A stretch of DNA of 64,000 nucleotides from Elioraea tepidiphila DSM 17972 (GCF_000378465.1 NZ_KB899929.1:1-64000), one strand, 5' to 3'; counted from the stretch's first letter, positions 10,227 through 21,044 are shown. Notes: generated from the sequence alone by a model not told the origin. Program-made: numbers and translations.

Positions 10227-12097
10227 GCCCGCGCCTCCAGCCAGCCGCCGAGCATCAGCACGGCCCAGAGGGGGGACGCGTGGTCGCGCCGTCCGGCGCG
10301 GTGTTCGGCCCAGAGACGCGACACCCGCTCGCGATCGACCAGCCCCGATTCGCGCAAGCGGTGCGAGGCGAGCCGATCCTCGGCCCAGCCGCGCAACGGT
10401 CCGCGCAGCCAGGCGCCGACCGGGAACGAGAACCCCGTCTTCTCGCGCTCGAACAGGGCGCGCGGCGCGTGGCGCGCCAGCGCATCGCGCAGCACCGCCT
10501 TGCCGCCGTCCGCGCGCACCAGCAGGTCGGGCGGCAGCGAGAACGCGAGGCGCATCATCGCTGGCGACAGCATCGGCACGCGCACCTCCAGTGCGACGCT
10601 CATGGACGCGCGATCGACCTTGGTCAGCACGTCGTCATGCAGGTAGCCGGCGGCGTCGAGGGCGCGGAAGCGCGCCAGCGGCTCCGCGGGCGCGCCGTCA
10701 TGCGCAACCGGCTCGCCGTCGGTTGTCGTCAGCCGCGCGTACACCGCATCGAGATCGCGCGCGGCCAGCACGGCGGCGAGCTTGTGCAGCGTCTCGCCAG
10801 GGCGTCGCGGTGCGCGGGGCAGGGGGCCCAGCGCGGCGTCCCACCAGCCCGGCGGCACGGCGCCGATCGCGTCGGCGAGCGCGCGCCGCAGCGGCCACGG
10901 CACGCGCGCCAGACGCGGCCAGAGACGCGCGGCGAGCACGTGCCGGCGATAGCCGCCGAACAACTCGTCGCCGCCATCCCCCGACAGCGCGACCGTCACA
11001 TGCGCGCGCGTCAGGCGGGACAGGAGCAGCGTCGGCAGTTGCGAGGAGTCCGCGAAGGGCTCGTCGTGGATGCGCGGCAGCTCGTCCACCAGCGCCAGCG
11101 CATCCGCCTCCGTGGCGCGCAGCACCGTGTGGCGCACACCGAGCGCGCTGGCGATGCGTGCCGCGTCGGCGCTCTCGTCATAGGCCGGATCGTCGAAGCC
11201 GATGGTGAAGGCATGCGCGGCTCCGGGTGCGGCACGCGCCATCGCCGCGACCACGGAGGAGGAGTCCACCCCGCCCGAAAGGAACGCGCCCACGGGCACG
11301 TCGGCGACGAGCTGCGCGCGCACGCTCCTGCTCAGCGCCGCATCCACGGCCTCCGCCGCCTCGGCTCTGCTCAACCGTGCCGGCGCGGCCTCGCGCGCGA
11401 GTGCCAGGATGTCGAACCAGCGCCGCTCCTCGGGCGTGCCGTCCATGCCGATCCGCACCAGGCCGCCGGGCGGCAGCTTGCGGACGGCCCGGAACACCGT
11501 GCGCGGCGCGGGGATGCAGCCGAGGCGCAGATACGCGGCCACACTCTCGGGATCGATCTCGGGCGACCAGCCGCCCGCCGCCTCCAGCGCGCGGAGTTCG
11601 CTGCCGAACAGCACCGAACCGTCGGGCAGCATCGTCCAGACCAGCGGCTTGATGCCGGCATGGTCGCGCGCGAGCCAGAGCACGCGCTCGGCCCGGTCCC
11701 AGAGCGCGAAGGCGAACATGGCATCCAGCCGCGCCAGCGCCTCGGCGATACCCCACTGCGCGCAGGCCTCCAGCAGCACTGCGGTGTCGCTCTCGCCCTG
11801 CACGGGCCGACCGCATGCGGCGAGCGCGTCGCGCAGCGCACGGTAGTTGTAGAGCTCGCCGTTATACGTGACGACGTAACGACCGCAGGACGAGGCCATC
11901 GGCTGGGCGCCGCCCGGCGAGAGATCGATGATCGCCAGCCGGCGGTGCGCCAGCGCGACACCGCACGCGGCATCGGCCCAGACGCCCGCGCCATCCGGCC
12001 CGCGATGCGCAACTGCTTGCCCCATCGCCGCCGCGCGCGCGCGCAGCGGCGCCTCGGCCTCGGGCCGGCGCAGGAACACCCCCGCGATGCCGCACAT
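10223..12097 (-). CDS. Asparagine synthase (glutamine-hydrolysing) family amidotransferase
   Basis: A 624-residue class II glutamine amidotransferase of the AsnB family. Cys2 of MCGIAGVF is the N-terminal nucleophile, RRLAIIDLSPGGAQPM and YNGELYNYRALRDAL define the glutaminase domain, and FLSGGVDSSSVVAAM is the ATP-pyrophosphatase loop of the synthetase domain. It lies between a heparinase II/III-like gene (9 bases upstream) and a GT4 gene (4-base overlap). In such glycan clusters AsnB-like enzymes often amidate sugar acids rather than aspartate, so classical asparagine synthesis is possible but not proven. Confidence 0.88.
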   Translation of the reverse strand: MCGIAGVFLRRPEAEAPLRARAAAMGQAVAHRGPDGAGVWADAACGVALAHRRLAIIDLSPGGAQPMASSCGRYVVTYNGELYNYRALRDALAACGRPVQGESDTAVLLEACAQWGIAEALARLDAMFAFALWDRAERVLWLARDHAGIKPLVWTMLPDGSVLFGSELRALEAAGGWSPEIDPESVAAYLRLGCIPAPRTVFRAVRKLPPGGLVRIGMDGTPEERRWFDILALAREAAPARLSRAEAAEAVDAALSRSVRAQLVADVPVGAFLSGGVDSSSVVAAMARAAPGAAHAFTIGFDDPAYDESADAARIASALGVRHTVLRATEADALALVDELPRIHDEPFADSSQLPTLLLSRLTRAHVTVALSGDGGDELFGGYRRHVLAARLWPRLARVPWPLRRALADAIGAVPPGWWDAALGPLPRAPRRPGETLHKLAAVLAARDLDAVYARLTTTDGEPVAHDGAPAEPLARFRALDAAGYLHDDVLTKVDRASMSVALEVRVPMLSPAMMRLAFSLPPDLLVRADGGKAVLRDALARHAPRALFEREKTGFSFPVGAWLRGPLRGWAEDRLASHRLRESGLVDRERVSRLWAEHRAGRRDHASPLWAVLMLGGWLEARA

Positions 12098-12106
12098 CGG
12101 CGGCTC

Positions 12107-13711
12107 TCAGGCCCCGCCCATGCGCGTGATCGCCCACTTCACCACCGAGGCGCCGTCGGCCGGGCCGCCGGTCAGCACCACCTGCTGGGTCCGCCGCCGG
12201 TCGTCGGTGCCGGCATAGATGCTCTCCTCGAGCGCGAGCTTCGCCCCGTCCGCCCGCAGCACCCAGCCGCCCGAGCTCGGCGTGCGCAGCAGCACGCCCG
12301 CGCCGTCCTGTTGCAGGCTCGCGCTGATGGCGGGGTGCAGGTGGAAGCGGATCGCGAAGGGCTGCGGATGCGGCGCCTCGACGCTGTCCTCGCCGCGCAC
12401 ATCCTCGCCGGTATCGCCGAGATAGAGCCGGCGGCGATGGATCGCGTTGAACGGCTTCTTCCAGCCGTCATGGCTGGCGTCCAGCCAATGCGCGCCGTTC
12501 GCCTCGTGGCGCTGCACCGCGACCTGCTCCGGCCGGCGGCCGAGCCCGCGCTCCTTCAGCTCCGAGGAGTTCACGTCCGCGATCACCAGCGTCGAGTGCG
12601 CCGCGGTGGCGCGCAGCGCGTCGCGCCAGGCTGACGCGGCGGCGGGTGCGGCGCCGCAATTGACGATCAGCCGGTCGCGCCCCACCGACATCTCGAAGGC
12701 GAGCGTGCCGGCATGCGCGAGCCGGTCCTGGCCGCGCGCGGGTGGCGGGCCGGCATCGACGATCAGCACCGTGCGCCCGGCCGCGAGGCGCTCGAAGCGC
12801 ATCTCGGGCGCGCGCGTCGCCGGGCGGGCGCGCAGCGCGCTCTGCGCCTGCACCAGGGAGAGCAGCGTCGGGTCGCCCTCGCGCGTGCCGTTGAACAGCG
12901 CGAGTCCGCCATCGCCGTGGCGCAGTGCGGCGAGCATCGGCATCGCGCGGTCGATCGCCGCGGTGAGCGTGTCGGGCACGGCCACGCGGGCGGTCGCGAG
13001 CATGCCGCGGATCTCGATCAGGTCCATCACGACCGCGAGCAGCGCGGCCGGGCTGCGCTCGACATGGCCGCCATCGGCCAGCATCTGGCGGTCGATCTCC
13101 TGGCCGAGGAAGCGGAGCGCGCGCGCGAGATGCGGCTCGCCGCCGGGCAGGCTGACCCCCGCCGCGACCAGGCCCTTGAGCGCGGTGAAGGCGCGCGCGT
13201 CCATGGTCTCGGCCGGCAGCAGGCCCGAGAGCGTGCGCGCGTCCTCGACGATGCGGCCCATCACGCCGGCGCGGAACGTCGCCTCGGCGCTCGCGGCGAG
13301 GAAGTCCCAGTGCGACAGCAGCGCGGTGATGCGCGCGCCGAGCACCGCCTCGCGCGCGGCGGGCATCCGGGGGGCGGCCTCGATCCAGCCGCCGACCAGC
13401 GAGCGCGCGCGCAGCCTTGCCGCATCGCTGCCGACCGCGCGCAGGTCGCGCAGCCAGGCGAAGCCGTGCGCCGCCTCGCTCCAGGGATCGTCGCCGGCCG
13501 AGGCCGGGTCGAGCGGCCGCGCCGTGCCCTCGACCACCAGCTCGCCCTTGAGCAGCCGCGTGCCGCGTCCGGCGTCCCCCGGCCACGGGTCGCGCAGCGG
13601 CACGCCGGGCGACTCGGGCGGCCGCGCGAAGGGTGCCGAGACCGTCGGCAGGCGGCCGAGCACGCGCTGAGCAGCGCGCATCCAGCGGCGCGGATCGAGA
13701 TCGGCGGGCAT
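12107..13711 (-). CDS. Heparinase II/III family protein
   Basis: A 534-residue protein of the heparinase II/III-like type: an alpha/alpha toroid (about residues 60-290, with WLRDLRAVGSDAARLRARSLVGGWIE) and a C-terminal beta-sandwich (about 310-530, with GTLAFEMSVGRDRLIVNCG, AHSTLVIADVNSSEL, HDGWKKPFNAIHRRRLYLG and FHLHPAISASL). Related enzymes cleave uronate-containing polysaccharides by elimination. No signal peptide is visible. Many alphaproteobacteria keep such a gene near purH; here it heads a heparinase-asnB-GT4 operon pointing toward purH. Substrate unknown. Confidence 0.85.
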   Translation of the reverse strand: MPADLDPRRWMRAAQRVLGRLPTVSAPFARPPESPGVPLRDPWPGDAGRGTRLLKGELVVEGTARPLDPASAGDDPWSEAAHGFAWLRDLRAVGSDAARLRARSLVGGWIEAAPRMPAAREAVLGARITALLSHWDFLAASAEATFRAGVMGRIVEDARTLSGLLPAETMDARAFTALKGLVAAGVSLPGGEPHLARALRFLGQEIDRQMLADGGHVERSPAALLAVVMDLIEIRGMLATARVAVPDTLTAAIDRAMPMLAALRHGDGGLALFNGTREGDPTLLSLVQAQSALRARPATRAPEMRFERLAAGRTVLIVDAGPPPARGQDRLAHAGTLAFEMSVGRDRLIVNCGAAPAAASAWRDALRATAAHSTLVIADVNSSELKERGLGRRPEQVAVQRHEANGAHWLDASHDGWKKPFNAIHRRRLYLGDTGEDVRGEDSVEAPHPQPFAIRFHLHPAISASLQQDGAGVLLRTPSSGGWVLRADGAKLALEESIYAGTDDRRRTQQVVLTGGPADGASVVKWAITRMGGA

Positions 13712-13772
13712 GGCGCCTCTTTAGACCGGCTGGGGCAAGCCGCCGCAAGAGGGAGGCCGCAGCCGCCCGGGG

Positions 13773-15566
13773 TCAGTGGCTGTGCCGGCTCTCGCCGCGC
13801 GTGGCGATGATGTCGAGATAGAGGGTCGCCGGCTCCAGGCAGGCGCCCGTGCCGAGCTGGCCCACCAGGGAACGGTAGATCTCCTCCCACGGGGTCTTGT
13901 GATCGAGCGCGGGCGGCGTCCAGGCGGCCCGGCGGGAGGCGAACTCGGTCTCGTCGATCAGCACATCGACGCGGCGGGTGTTCAGGTCGATCCGCACCCT
14001 GTCGCCGGTGCGCAGCAGAGCCAAGCCCCCGCCCACCGCCGCCTCGGGCGAGACGTTCAGGATCGAGGGGCTGCCCGAGGTGCCGGACTGCCGCCCGTCG
14101 CCCATGGTCGGCAGGGCGGCCACCCCCTTGGCGAGCAGCGCGCTCGGCGGCTGCATGTTCACCACCTCGGCCGAGCCCGGGTAGCCGACCGGGCCGCAGT
14201 TGCGGATCACCAGGATCGACCGCTCGTCCACCCCGAGCGCCGGGTCCTCGATGCGCGCGTGGTAGTCCTCCGGTCCCTCGAACACGATGGCCTTGCCCTC
14301 GAACACGTCGGGCGGATCGGAGAGGAAGCGCTTGCGGAACTCGGGATCGATCACGCTCACCTTCATCACCGCGTTGTCGAACAGGTTGCCCGACAGCACG
14401 ACGAACCCGGCCTTCTCCTTCAGCGGCCTTGCGTAGGCGCGGATCACCTCGCGGTCCGGCTCCGGCACCGCGGCGAGGTTCGCGGTGACGCTCATCCCGG
14501 TCACGGTCATCGCCTCGCCCTGGAGACGCCCGGCATCCAGCAGCTCCTTCATCACCGCGGGGATGCCGCCCGCGCGGTGGAACCGCTCGCCGAGGAAGCG
14601 GCCGGCGGGCTGGCAATCGACCAGCAGCGGGATGTCCGCGCCGATCGTCTGCCAGTCCTCGATCGTGAGCTCGACGCCGATGTGGCGCGCGATCGCGATG
14701 ATGTGCGGCGGGCAGTTCGACGACGCGCCGATGGCGGAGGCCACTGCGATCGCGTTCTCGAACGCCGCGCGGGTGAGGATGTCGGAGGGGCGGAGGTTCT
14801 CGCGCACCATCGCGACGATGCGCCGTCCGGTCTCGTAGGCCATCCAGCCGCGCTCGCGATAGGGTGCGGGGATCGCGGCGCAGCCCGGCAGGCTCATGCC
14901 CAGGGCCTCCGCAAGCGAGTTCATCGACAGCGCCGTGCCCATGGTGTTGCAGTGCCCGACCGAGGGCGCCGAGGAGGCGGCGATCTGCATGAACTGCTCG
15001 GTGTCGATCTGCCCGGTGGCGAGCAGCTTGCGCGCCTCCCAGATCACCGTGCCCGAGCCCGCGAGCCGCCCGTTCCACCACCCGTCCAGCATCGGCCCGC
15101 CGGAGAGCACGATCGCCGGGATGTTCACGGTCGCGGCCCCCATCAGGCAGGCGGGCGTGGTCTTGTCGCAGCCGGTGGTCAGCACGACCCCGTCGAGCGG
15201 GTAGCCGTGCAGCACCTCGACCAGCGACAGATAGGCGAGGTTGCGGTCCAGCGCCGCGGTCGGGCGCTTGCCGGTCTCCTGGATCGGGTGGATCGGGAAC
15301 TCGATCGGCACGCCGCCCGCGTCGCGGATGCCGTCCTTCACCCGGCTCGCGAGCTGGACGTGGTGGCGGTTGCAGGGGGCGAGGTCGCTGCCCGTCTGGG
15401 CGATGCCGATGATCGGGCGGCCCGACTGCAGCTCCTCGCGGGTCAGGCCGTAGTTCAGGTAGCGCTCGAGATAGAGCGCGGTCATGCCCGGATCGTGCGG
15501 ATCGTCGAACCACTCGCGGCTCCTCAGCCGCCTCTTGCCGTCATCCGCCCCGTTGCCCTTGGCCAT
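13773..15566 (-). CDS. IlvD/Edd family sugar-acid dehydratase (L-arabonate dehydratase-like)
   Basis: A 597-residue iron-sulfur dehydratase of the IlvD/Edd family. The opening REWFDDPHDPGMTALYLERY, the blocks GIAQTGSDLAPCNRHH, TTGCDKTTPACLMGA and SVGHCNTMGTALSMN, and the end HSH match the sugar-acid branch typified by rhizobial L-arabonate dehydratase rather than the branched-chain amino acid enzyme. The Cys residues in those blocks would hold the cluster. A good AGGAGG precedes the ATG. Alone on its strand between the glycan operon and lepA; no neighbouring pentose pathway gene, so the exact aldonate is uncertain. Confidence 0.85.
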   Translation of the reverse strand: MAKGNGADDGKRRLRSREWFDDPHDPGMTALYLERYLNYGLTREELQSGRPIIGIAQTGSDLAPCNRHHVQLASRVKDGIRDAGGVPIEFPIHPIQETGKRPTAALDRNLAYLSLVEVLHGYPLDGVVLTTGCDKTTPACLMGAATVNIPAIVLSGGPMLDGWWNGRLAGSGTVIWEARKLLATGQIDTEQFMQIAASSAPSVGHCNTMGTALSMNSLAEALGMSLPGCAAIPAPYRERGWMAYETGRRIVAMVRENLRPSDILTRAAFENAIAVASAIGASSNCPPHIIAIARHIGVELTIEDWQTIGADIPLLVDCQPAGRFLGERFHRAGGIPAVMKELLDAGRLQGEAMTVTGMSVTANLAAVPEPDREVIRAYARPLKEKAGFVVLSGNLFDNAVMKVSVIDPEFRKRFLSDPPDVFEGKAIVFEGPEDYHARIEDPALGVDERSILVIRNCGPVGYPGSAEVVNMQPPSALLAKGVAALPTMGDGRQSGTSGSPSILNVSPEAAVGGGLALLRTGDRVRIDLNTRRVDVLIDETEFASRRAAWTPPALDHKTPWEEIYRSLVGQLGTGACLEPATLYLDIIATRGESRHSH

Positions 15567-15722
15567 CGCGTTCCCTCCTGCCCGTCGCGCAAGCCTCGGC
15601 GGCGGCTCACGCGGCTGTCAATGCCGCCTCCGCGCTTTGAAATCCGGCCCGTTTGGCCTAAGTGACCCCTCGACGGCCCGGCGCCATTCCGCCCGGGTTT
15701 TTGGCGCGCGACGCCCGGACCC

Positions 15723-17528
<1,806 letters not shown>

Positions 17529-17617
17529 CGAGGACGGTGCGCGGCGCTCCGTAACCGCTCCGCATCAACGCCGTCCGCTGCCTTGACGTCGCGCTCGCCT
17601 GTGCGAGCCTCGCGCGC

Positions 17618-18610
17618 ATGCGCATCCACATCCAGAACCCGGCCGACGACGCGGACTTCGCCTTCACGCCCGTGCAATGGGCGGCGGCCGTATCGCGCGC
17701 CGCGGACCCGGGACATCTCGACGTCTCCTTCGCCTCGGACGAAGCCGGCTTCGCGGCCGCCATGCGCGAGGCGGAGGTGCTGCTGACCTGGACCAGGATC
17801 GTGAAGGAGCGTTTCCCGGTCGGGGCGCTGCCGGCACGCGCGCCGCGTCTCAAGGTGATCGCCTGCAATTCGGCCGGGCTGGATCGGCTTGCTCCGTTCG
17901 ACTGGCTGCCGCCGGAGGTCACGCTGCTGAACAACCGCGGCACGCATGCGCGCAAGGCCGGCGAGTTCGCGCTGATGGCGCTGCTGATGCTGGCGAGCCA
18001 CATCCCGCATTTCGCGACTGCCCAGCGCGCGGAGACGTGGGAGCCGCGTTTCGGCTCGGTGCTCGCCGGCCGGACGGTCTGCATCGTCGGGCTGGGCACG
18101 CTGGGCGGCGCGGCGGCCGAGCAGGCGCGCGCCTTCGGGATGCGCGTGCTCGGCGTGCGCACCACCCCCGCGCCGCACCCGGCCTGCGACGAGGTCCATG
18201 CGACCGCGTCGCTGGATGCGGTGCTGCCGCGGGCCGAGTTCCTGCTGCTCGCCTGCCCGCTCACCCCGGCCACGCGCGGCCTGATCGACCGCCGCCGCCT
18301 CGGCCTGCTGCCCCGCGGTGCGAAGGTGGTGAACATGGCGCGCGGCGCGGTGTGGGACCAGGACGCCGTCTGCGACGCGCTGGAGGCCGGCCATCTCGCC
18401 GGCGGCGTCACCGATGTCGCCGTGCCCGAGCCCCTGCCGCCCGGGCATCGGCTCTGGCGCACGCCCGGACTGATCGTGGTGCCGCACGTGTCGTCGGACG
18501 ATCCCGCGACCTACAACGACCGCACGCTCGACATCCTGCTCGCGAATCTCGCGGCGATCCGGGATGGCCGGCCGGCGCCGAACCGCGTCGATCCCGCCCG
18601 CGGCTACTGA
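17618..18610 (+). CDS. D-2-hydroxyacid dehydrogenase family protein
   Basis: A 330-residue NAD(P)-dependent D-isomer-specific 2-hydroxyacid dehydrogenase. The Rossmann loop is CIVGLGTLGGAAAEQARAFGM; the catalytic Arg is in VNMARGAVWDQD, the Glu in DVAVPEPLP and the His in VVPHVSSDDP. It would reduce a small 2-oxoacid such as glyoxylate or hydroxypyruvate, or oxidise the reverse; the substrate cannot be read from sequence. It lies 89 bases after lepA and converges on the PASTA gene with a 17-base gap. Unrelated to lepA in function as far as can be seen. Confidence 0.88.
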   Translation: MRIHIQNPADDADFAFTPVQWAAAVSRAADPGHLDVSFASDEAGFAAAMREAEVLLTWTRIVKERFPVGALPARAPRLKVIACNSAGLDRLAPFDWLPPEVTLLNNRGTHARKAGEFALMALLMLASHIPHFATAQRAETWEPRFGSVLAGRTVCIVGLGTLGGAAAEQARAFGMRVLGVRTTPAPHPACDEVHATASLDAVLPRAEFLLLACPLTPATRGLIDRRRLGLLPRGAKVVNMARGAVWDQDAVCDALEAGHLAGGVTDVAVPEPLPPGHRLWRTPGLIVVPHVSSDDPATYNDRTLDILLANLAAIRDGRPAPNRVDPARGY

Positions 18611-18627
18611 CGGGCGCGGCAGCGGGG

Positions 18628-19965
18628 CTATCCGACCTCGCCCTTGAGCGCCTTGCGCAGCGCCATCTGAGCGTCCTGCAGGCCGCGCGGCGTCGGTGCG
18701 CCGATCGCCTTCTGCAGTTCCTCCAGCGAGGCCGAGGCGAGCGTCTCGAAGGCCGCGTAATCCTTCAGCTCCAGGGCGCGCAGACGGTCGCCGAGCAGCT
18801 TGCCGCTGATGCCGGCCCGTGTGCCCGCCGCGGCCTTCACCGCGCGGTCGATCAGGATGTCCACGGCGATGTCGGCGGCCACGATCAGCGACACCGGCGC
18901 GCCGGGCGGCACCTCGGTGCCGGCTTTCGGCGCCTGCGCCAGCACGAGCCCCGGCTTGCCGCCCTCCTTCTCGGCCACCTCGCCGAGCGCGAGCCCGGCC
19001 GCCTTGAGCAGCCGCTCGGCCTCGGCGCGCGACCGTCCGGCAAGGTCCGGTACGGCGACGGTAGGCGGCGGCGCGACCGCGGCCACCAGCGCCACCGCCG
19101 AGCCGGGCTCGACCCGCATGCCCGCGAGCGGCTCCTGCGCCAGCACCGTCCCTTCCGCGACGTCCTTGGACTCGCGCTGCGCGACCCTGCCGCGCACGAG
19201 ACCGAGCGCCTCGATCCGCCCGGTCGCCTCCTCGAGCGGCAGGCCGCGCAGATCGGGCACGGTCGGCTTGATCGCCACCGCGACCACGATGTCGACGGGC
19301 ACCTCCGGCGCGATCTCGTCGGCCGGATCGGGCGTCTGGCCGATCACCGTGCCGGGCGCGTAGCGGCTCTCCTGCTCCGCAACCTTGCCGAGCTTGAGCC
19401 CGGCCCGCGCGAGCGCCGTCTCGGCCGCCGCGCGCGGCAGGCCGAGCAGGTTCGGCACGGGGATGAGTCCCGGCGCGGCGGCCGCCGCCTCGCTCGCCGC
19501 GCGTAGCGTGAACTTCACCTCCGTCAGCTGCGCCGGGTCGAACCGCTCATCCGGCGCGGGCAGCACGAAGCGCAGCCCACCCGACTCGTCGAGGGCCACC
19601 AGCGACTTCAGCCCGACCTGCATCTCGCTGACGGTGTAGGCCGTGCGGTCGCCCGGCCGCGGCTCCAGCCCGCCCTGGAACGCCTCGATCGCCTTGCGGA
19701 ACCCGACCGTGACCTGCTCCGGGCTCGCCTGCAAACGCCCTGCGGCGAGTGTCTTCACCCGGTCGCTGAGCGCGACCTTCTCGGCCTCCAGTTCGGCGAC
19801 GCGCGCTTTCAGCAGCGTCTCCTCGCGCGTCGGCTCCGCCGCGGTCATGCGGGGTGTGACGCCGCTGCGCACGGCCTCCTCCAGCGCGGAGAGCCGCATC
19901 TGAAACGCATCCAGCGTCTTCTCGATCCGCGCCAGACGCTCGGCGATCGCGTCATTCTCCGGCAT
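18628..19965 (-). CDS. PASTA-repeat protein without kinase domain, unknown function
   Basis: A 445-residue protein with an unusual layout. Residues 5-75 form a predicted coiled coil. Residues about 84-156 are a mixed domain (VTVGFRKAIEAFQGGL, then AYTVSEMQVGLKSLVALDE). Three PASTA repeats follow at about 168-230, 234-297 and 302-363, each with a P-DL-G-x-x-x-x-A opening and a P-x-A-G-x-x-V-x-P-G-x-x-V close. A helical C-terminal domain (about 366-445) ends ELQKAIGAPTPRGLQDAQMA. No signal peptide or membrane helix, so it is probably cytoplasmic, unlike peptidoglycan-sensing PASTA kinases. Last gene of the four-gene operon beginning at 21326. Confidence 0.8.
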   Translation of the reverse strand: MPENDAIAERLARIEKTLDAFQMRLSALEEAVRSGVTPRMTAAEPTREETLLKARVAELEAEKVALSDRVKTLAAGRLQASPEQVTVGFRKAIEAFQGGLEPRPGDRTAYTVSEMQVGLKSLVALDESGGLRFVLPAPDERFDPAQLTEVKFTLRAASEAAAAAPGLIPVPNLLGLPRAAAETALARAGLKLGKVAEQESRYAPGTVIGQTPDPADEIAPEVPVDIVVAVAIKPTVPDLRGLPLEEATGRIEALGLVRGRVAQRESKDVAEGTVLAQEPLAGMRVEPGSAVALVAAVAPPPTVAVPDLAGRSRAEAERLLKAAGLALGEVAEKEGGKPGLVLAQAPKAGTEVPPGAPVSLIVAADIAVDILIDRAVKAAAGTRAGISGKLLGDRLRALELKDYAAFETLASASLEELQKAIGAPTPRGLQDAQMALRKALKGEVG

Positions 19966-19998
19966 GCGCCGGGACCCTCCACCGCATTCGGCCGGCGC

Positions 19999-20391
19999 TC
20001 AGCCCCCGGCGCGCGGCGGCGGCGGGATCGACACGATCCGCGCCTTCACCACGCTGGTGCCCTGGACGTCGAGGCCGAGCGTGTTCTGCACCTTCGCGTT
20101 GTGCGGGGCGGCCAGCAGGCTGAGCCTGCTGACCAGCACCCGCCCCGACGTGTCGGTCCTGGTCTCGCGCTTCAACGCCAGCGACATCTTCAGCTCGAGC
20201 GTCACCTCGGGCATGTGATACCACGTCGCCTGCAGGCCGTACTCGCTCAGCACCGGATCGTTGTCGATCAGCGTCTGGGTGGCGATGCTGTTCAGGTCCA
20301 TCGCCCGCTGCGCCTGCGCCACCCCTTCGCCGACCCGCGCGAGCACCTCGCCGAGCGGGCGGACCAGCACCTCCTCGATCTCGTCGGCCAT
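19999..20391 (-). CDS. Conserved hypothetical, paralogue of the next gene upstream (DUF2589-like)
   Basis: A 130-residue protein with no named function. Three blocks match the adjacent 210-residue protein: an N-terminal helix (17-38, sharing the pattern G-x3-A-x-A-Q-x-A-x-DLNSI), a central amphipathic beta hairpin (52-73, GLQATWYHMPEVTLELKM) and a C-terminal strand ending in a proline run (104-127, VQGTSVVKARIVSIPPPPR). The block order recalls DUF2589-type proteins, but that is my inference. It lies 20 bases downstream of the 210-residue gene and 33 bases upstream of the PASTA gene. No signal peptide. Confidence 0.75.
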   Translation of the reverse strand: MADEIEEVLVRPLGEVLARVGEGVAQAQRAMDLNSIATQTLIDNDPVLSEYGLQATWYHMPEVTLELKMSLALKRETRTDTSGRVLVSRLSLLAAPHNAKVQNTLGLDVQGTSVVKARIVSIPPPPRAGG

Positions 20392-20411
20392 CGCGCGCGC
20401 TCAGGCCGCGA

Positions 20412-21044
20412 TCACGGACCGGGCGGCGCCGCCGGCTGCTGGACCGTGATCTTCGGGATCACGCGGCTCGGCGGCGGCACCGGCGTCAGCGTCGTGCGCA
20501 GCAGGCTCGACCCTTCCACCTTGAAGTTGAACTTCGAGGTGTAGGTCGCGTTCATCGTCGAGGTCCGCGCGACGGTGGTGGTGTTCTCCACGCTCGCCTT
20601 GCCTGAGCCGGCGAGCAGCCCGAGCAGACCGCCGGTCTTGTAGCTCGCCTGGAACTTGGTCTTGTTCTCGAACTTCGTGGTCGTGCCGAAGCTGACGCTG
20701 CGCGCGATCTCCAGCGACATGGTGATCGCCATCTTCACTTCGATGATGGTCTCGCTGAAGGCGTAGAAGGTCGGGTTGATGCCGTAGACCAGCAGCGGCA
20801 TCTCCCTGTCGTTGTAGAGCACCTCGGTGTTGGTGACGTTGCCGTCCGCGTCCACCGTCTCCTTGATCGCGACCACCACCGTGCCTTCGGGCAGCATGGT
20901 GTTGGCGAGCGCCTGCGCGGTCTGGATGCTGTTCAGGTCGAGGGCGAGCTGCGCCTCGGCGATCGCGAGGCCCATCTTCTCGACCATCTCGGGGAAGGGA
21001 ACGTCCAGCAGGGCCTGCCCGACGCCACGCGCGAGATTTGTCAT
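20412..21044 (-). CDS. Conserved hypothetical beta-rich protein (DUF2589-like)
   Basis: A 210-residue protein of unknown function. N-terminal helix 20-42 (VEKMGLAIAEAQLALDLNSI), central strands 82-112 (MPLLVYGINPTFYAFSETI, IEVKMAITMSLEI), a Thr/Lys/Phe-rich polar beta region 115-170 and a C-terminal strand 172-193 (FKVEGSSLLRTTLTPVPPPSR). The MPLL...VKM block resembles the VPLL...VDITF core of DUF2589 proteins. The polar Thr/Ser-rich stretch is lower in GC than neighbouring genes. Paralogous to the downstream 130-residue protein. No export signal. Follows the 84-residue gene by 27 bases. Confidence 0.75.
   Translation of the reverse strand: MTNLARGVGQALLDVPFPEMVEKMGLAIAEAQLALDLNSIQTAQALANTMLPEGTVVVAIKETVDADGNVTNTEVLYNDREMPLLVYGINPTFYAFSETIIEVKMAITMSLEIARSVSFGTTTKFENKTKFQASYKTGGLLGLLAGSGKASVENTTTVARTSTMNATYTSKFNFKVEGSSLLRTTLTPVPPPSRVIPKITVQQPAAPPGP

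Noticed and set aside
18628-19965. PASTA protein as a PknB-type Ser/Thr kinase or PBP
   Set aside because: No kinase or transpeptidase domain, no transmembrane helix.
18628-19965. Residues 84-156 of the PASTA protein as a trypsin-co-occurring (Trypco2-type) domain
   Set aside because: A loose resemblance only; no protease gene adjoins and I cannot confirm it without profile searches.
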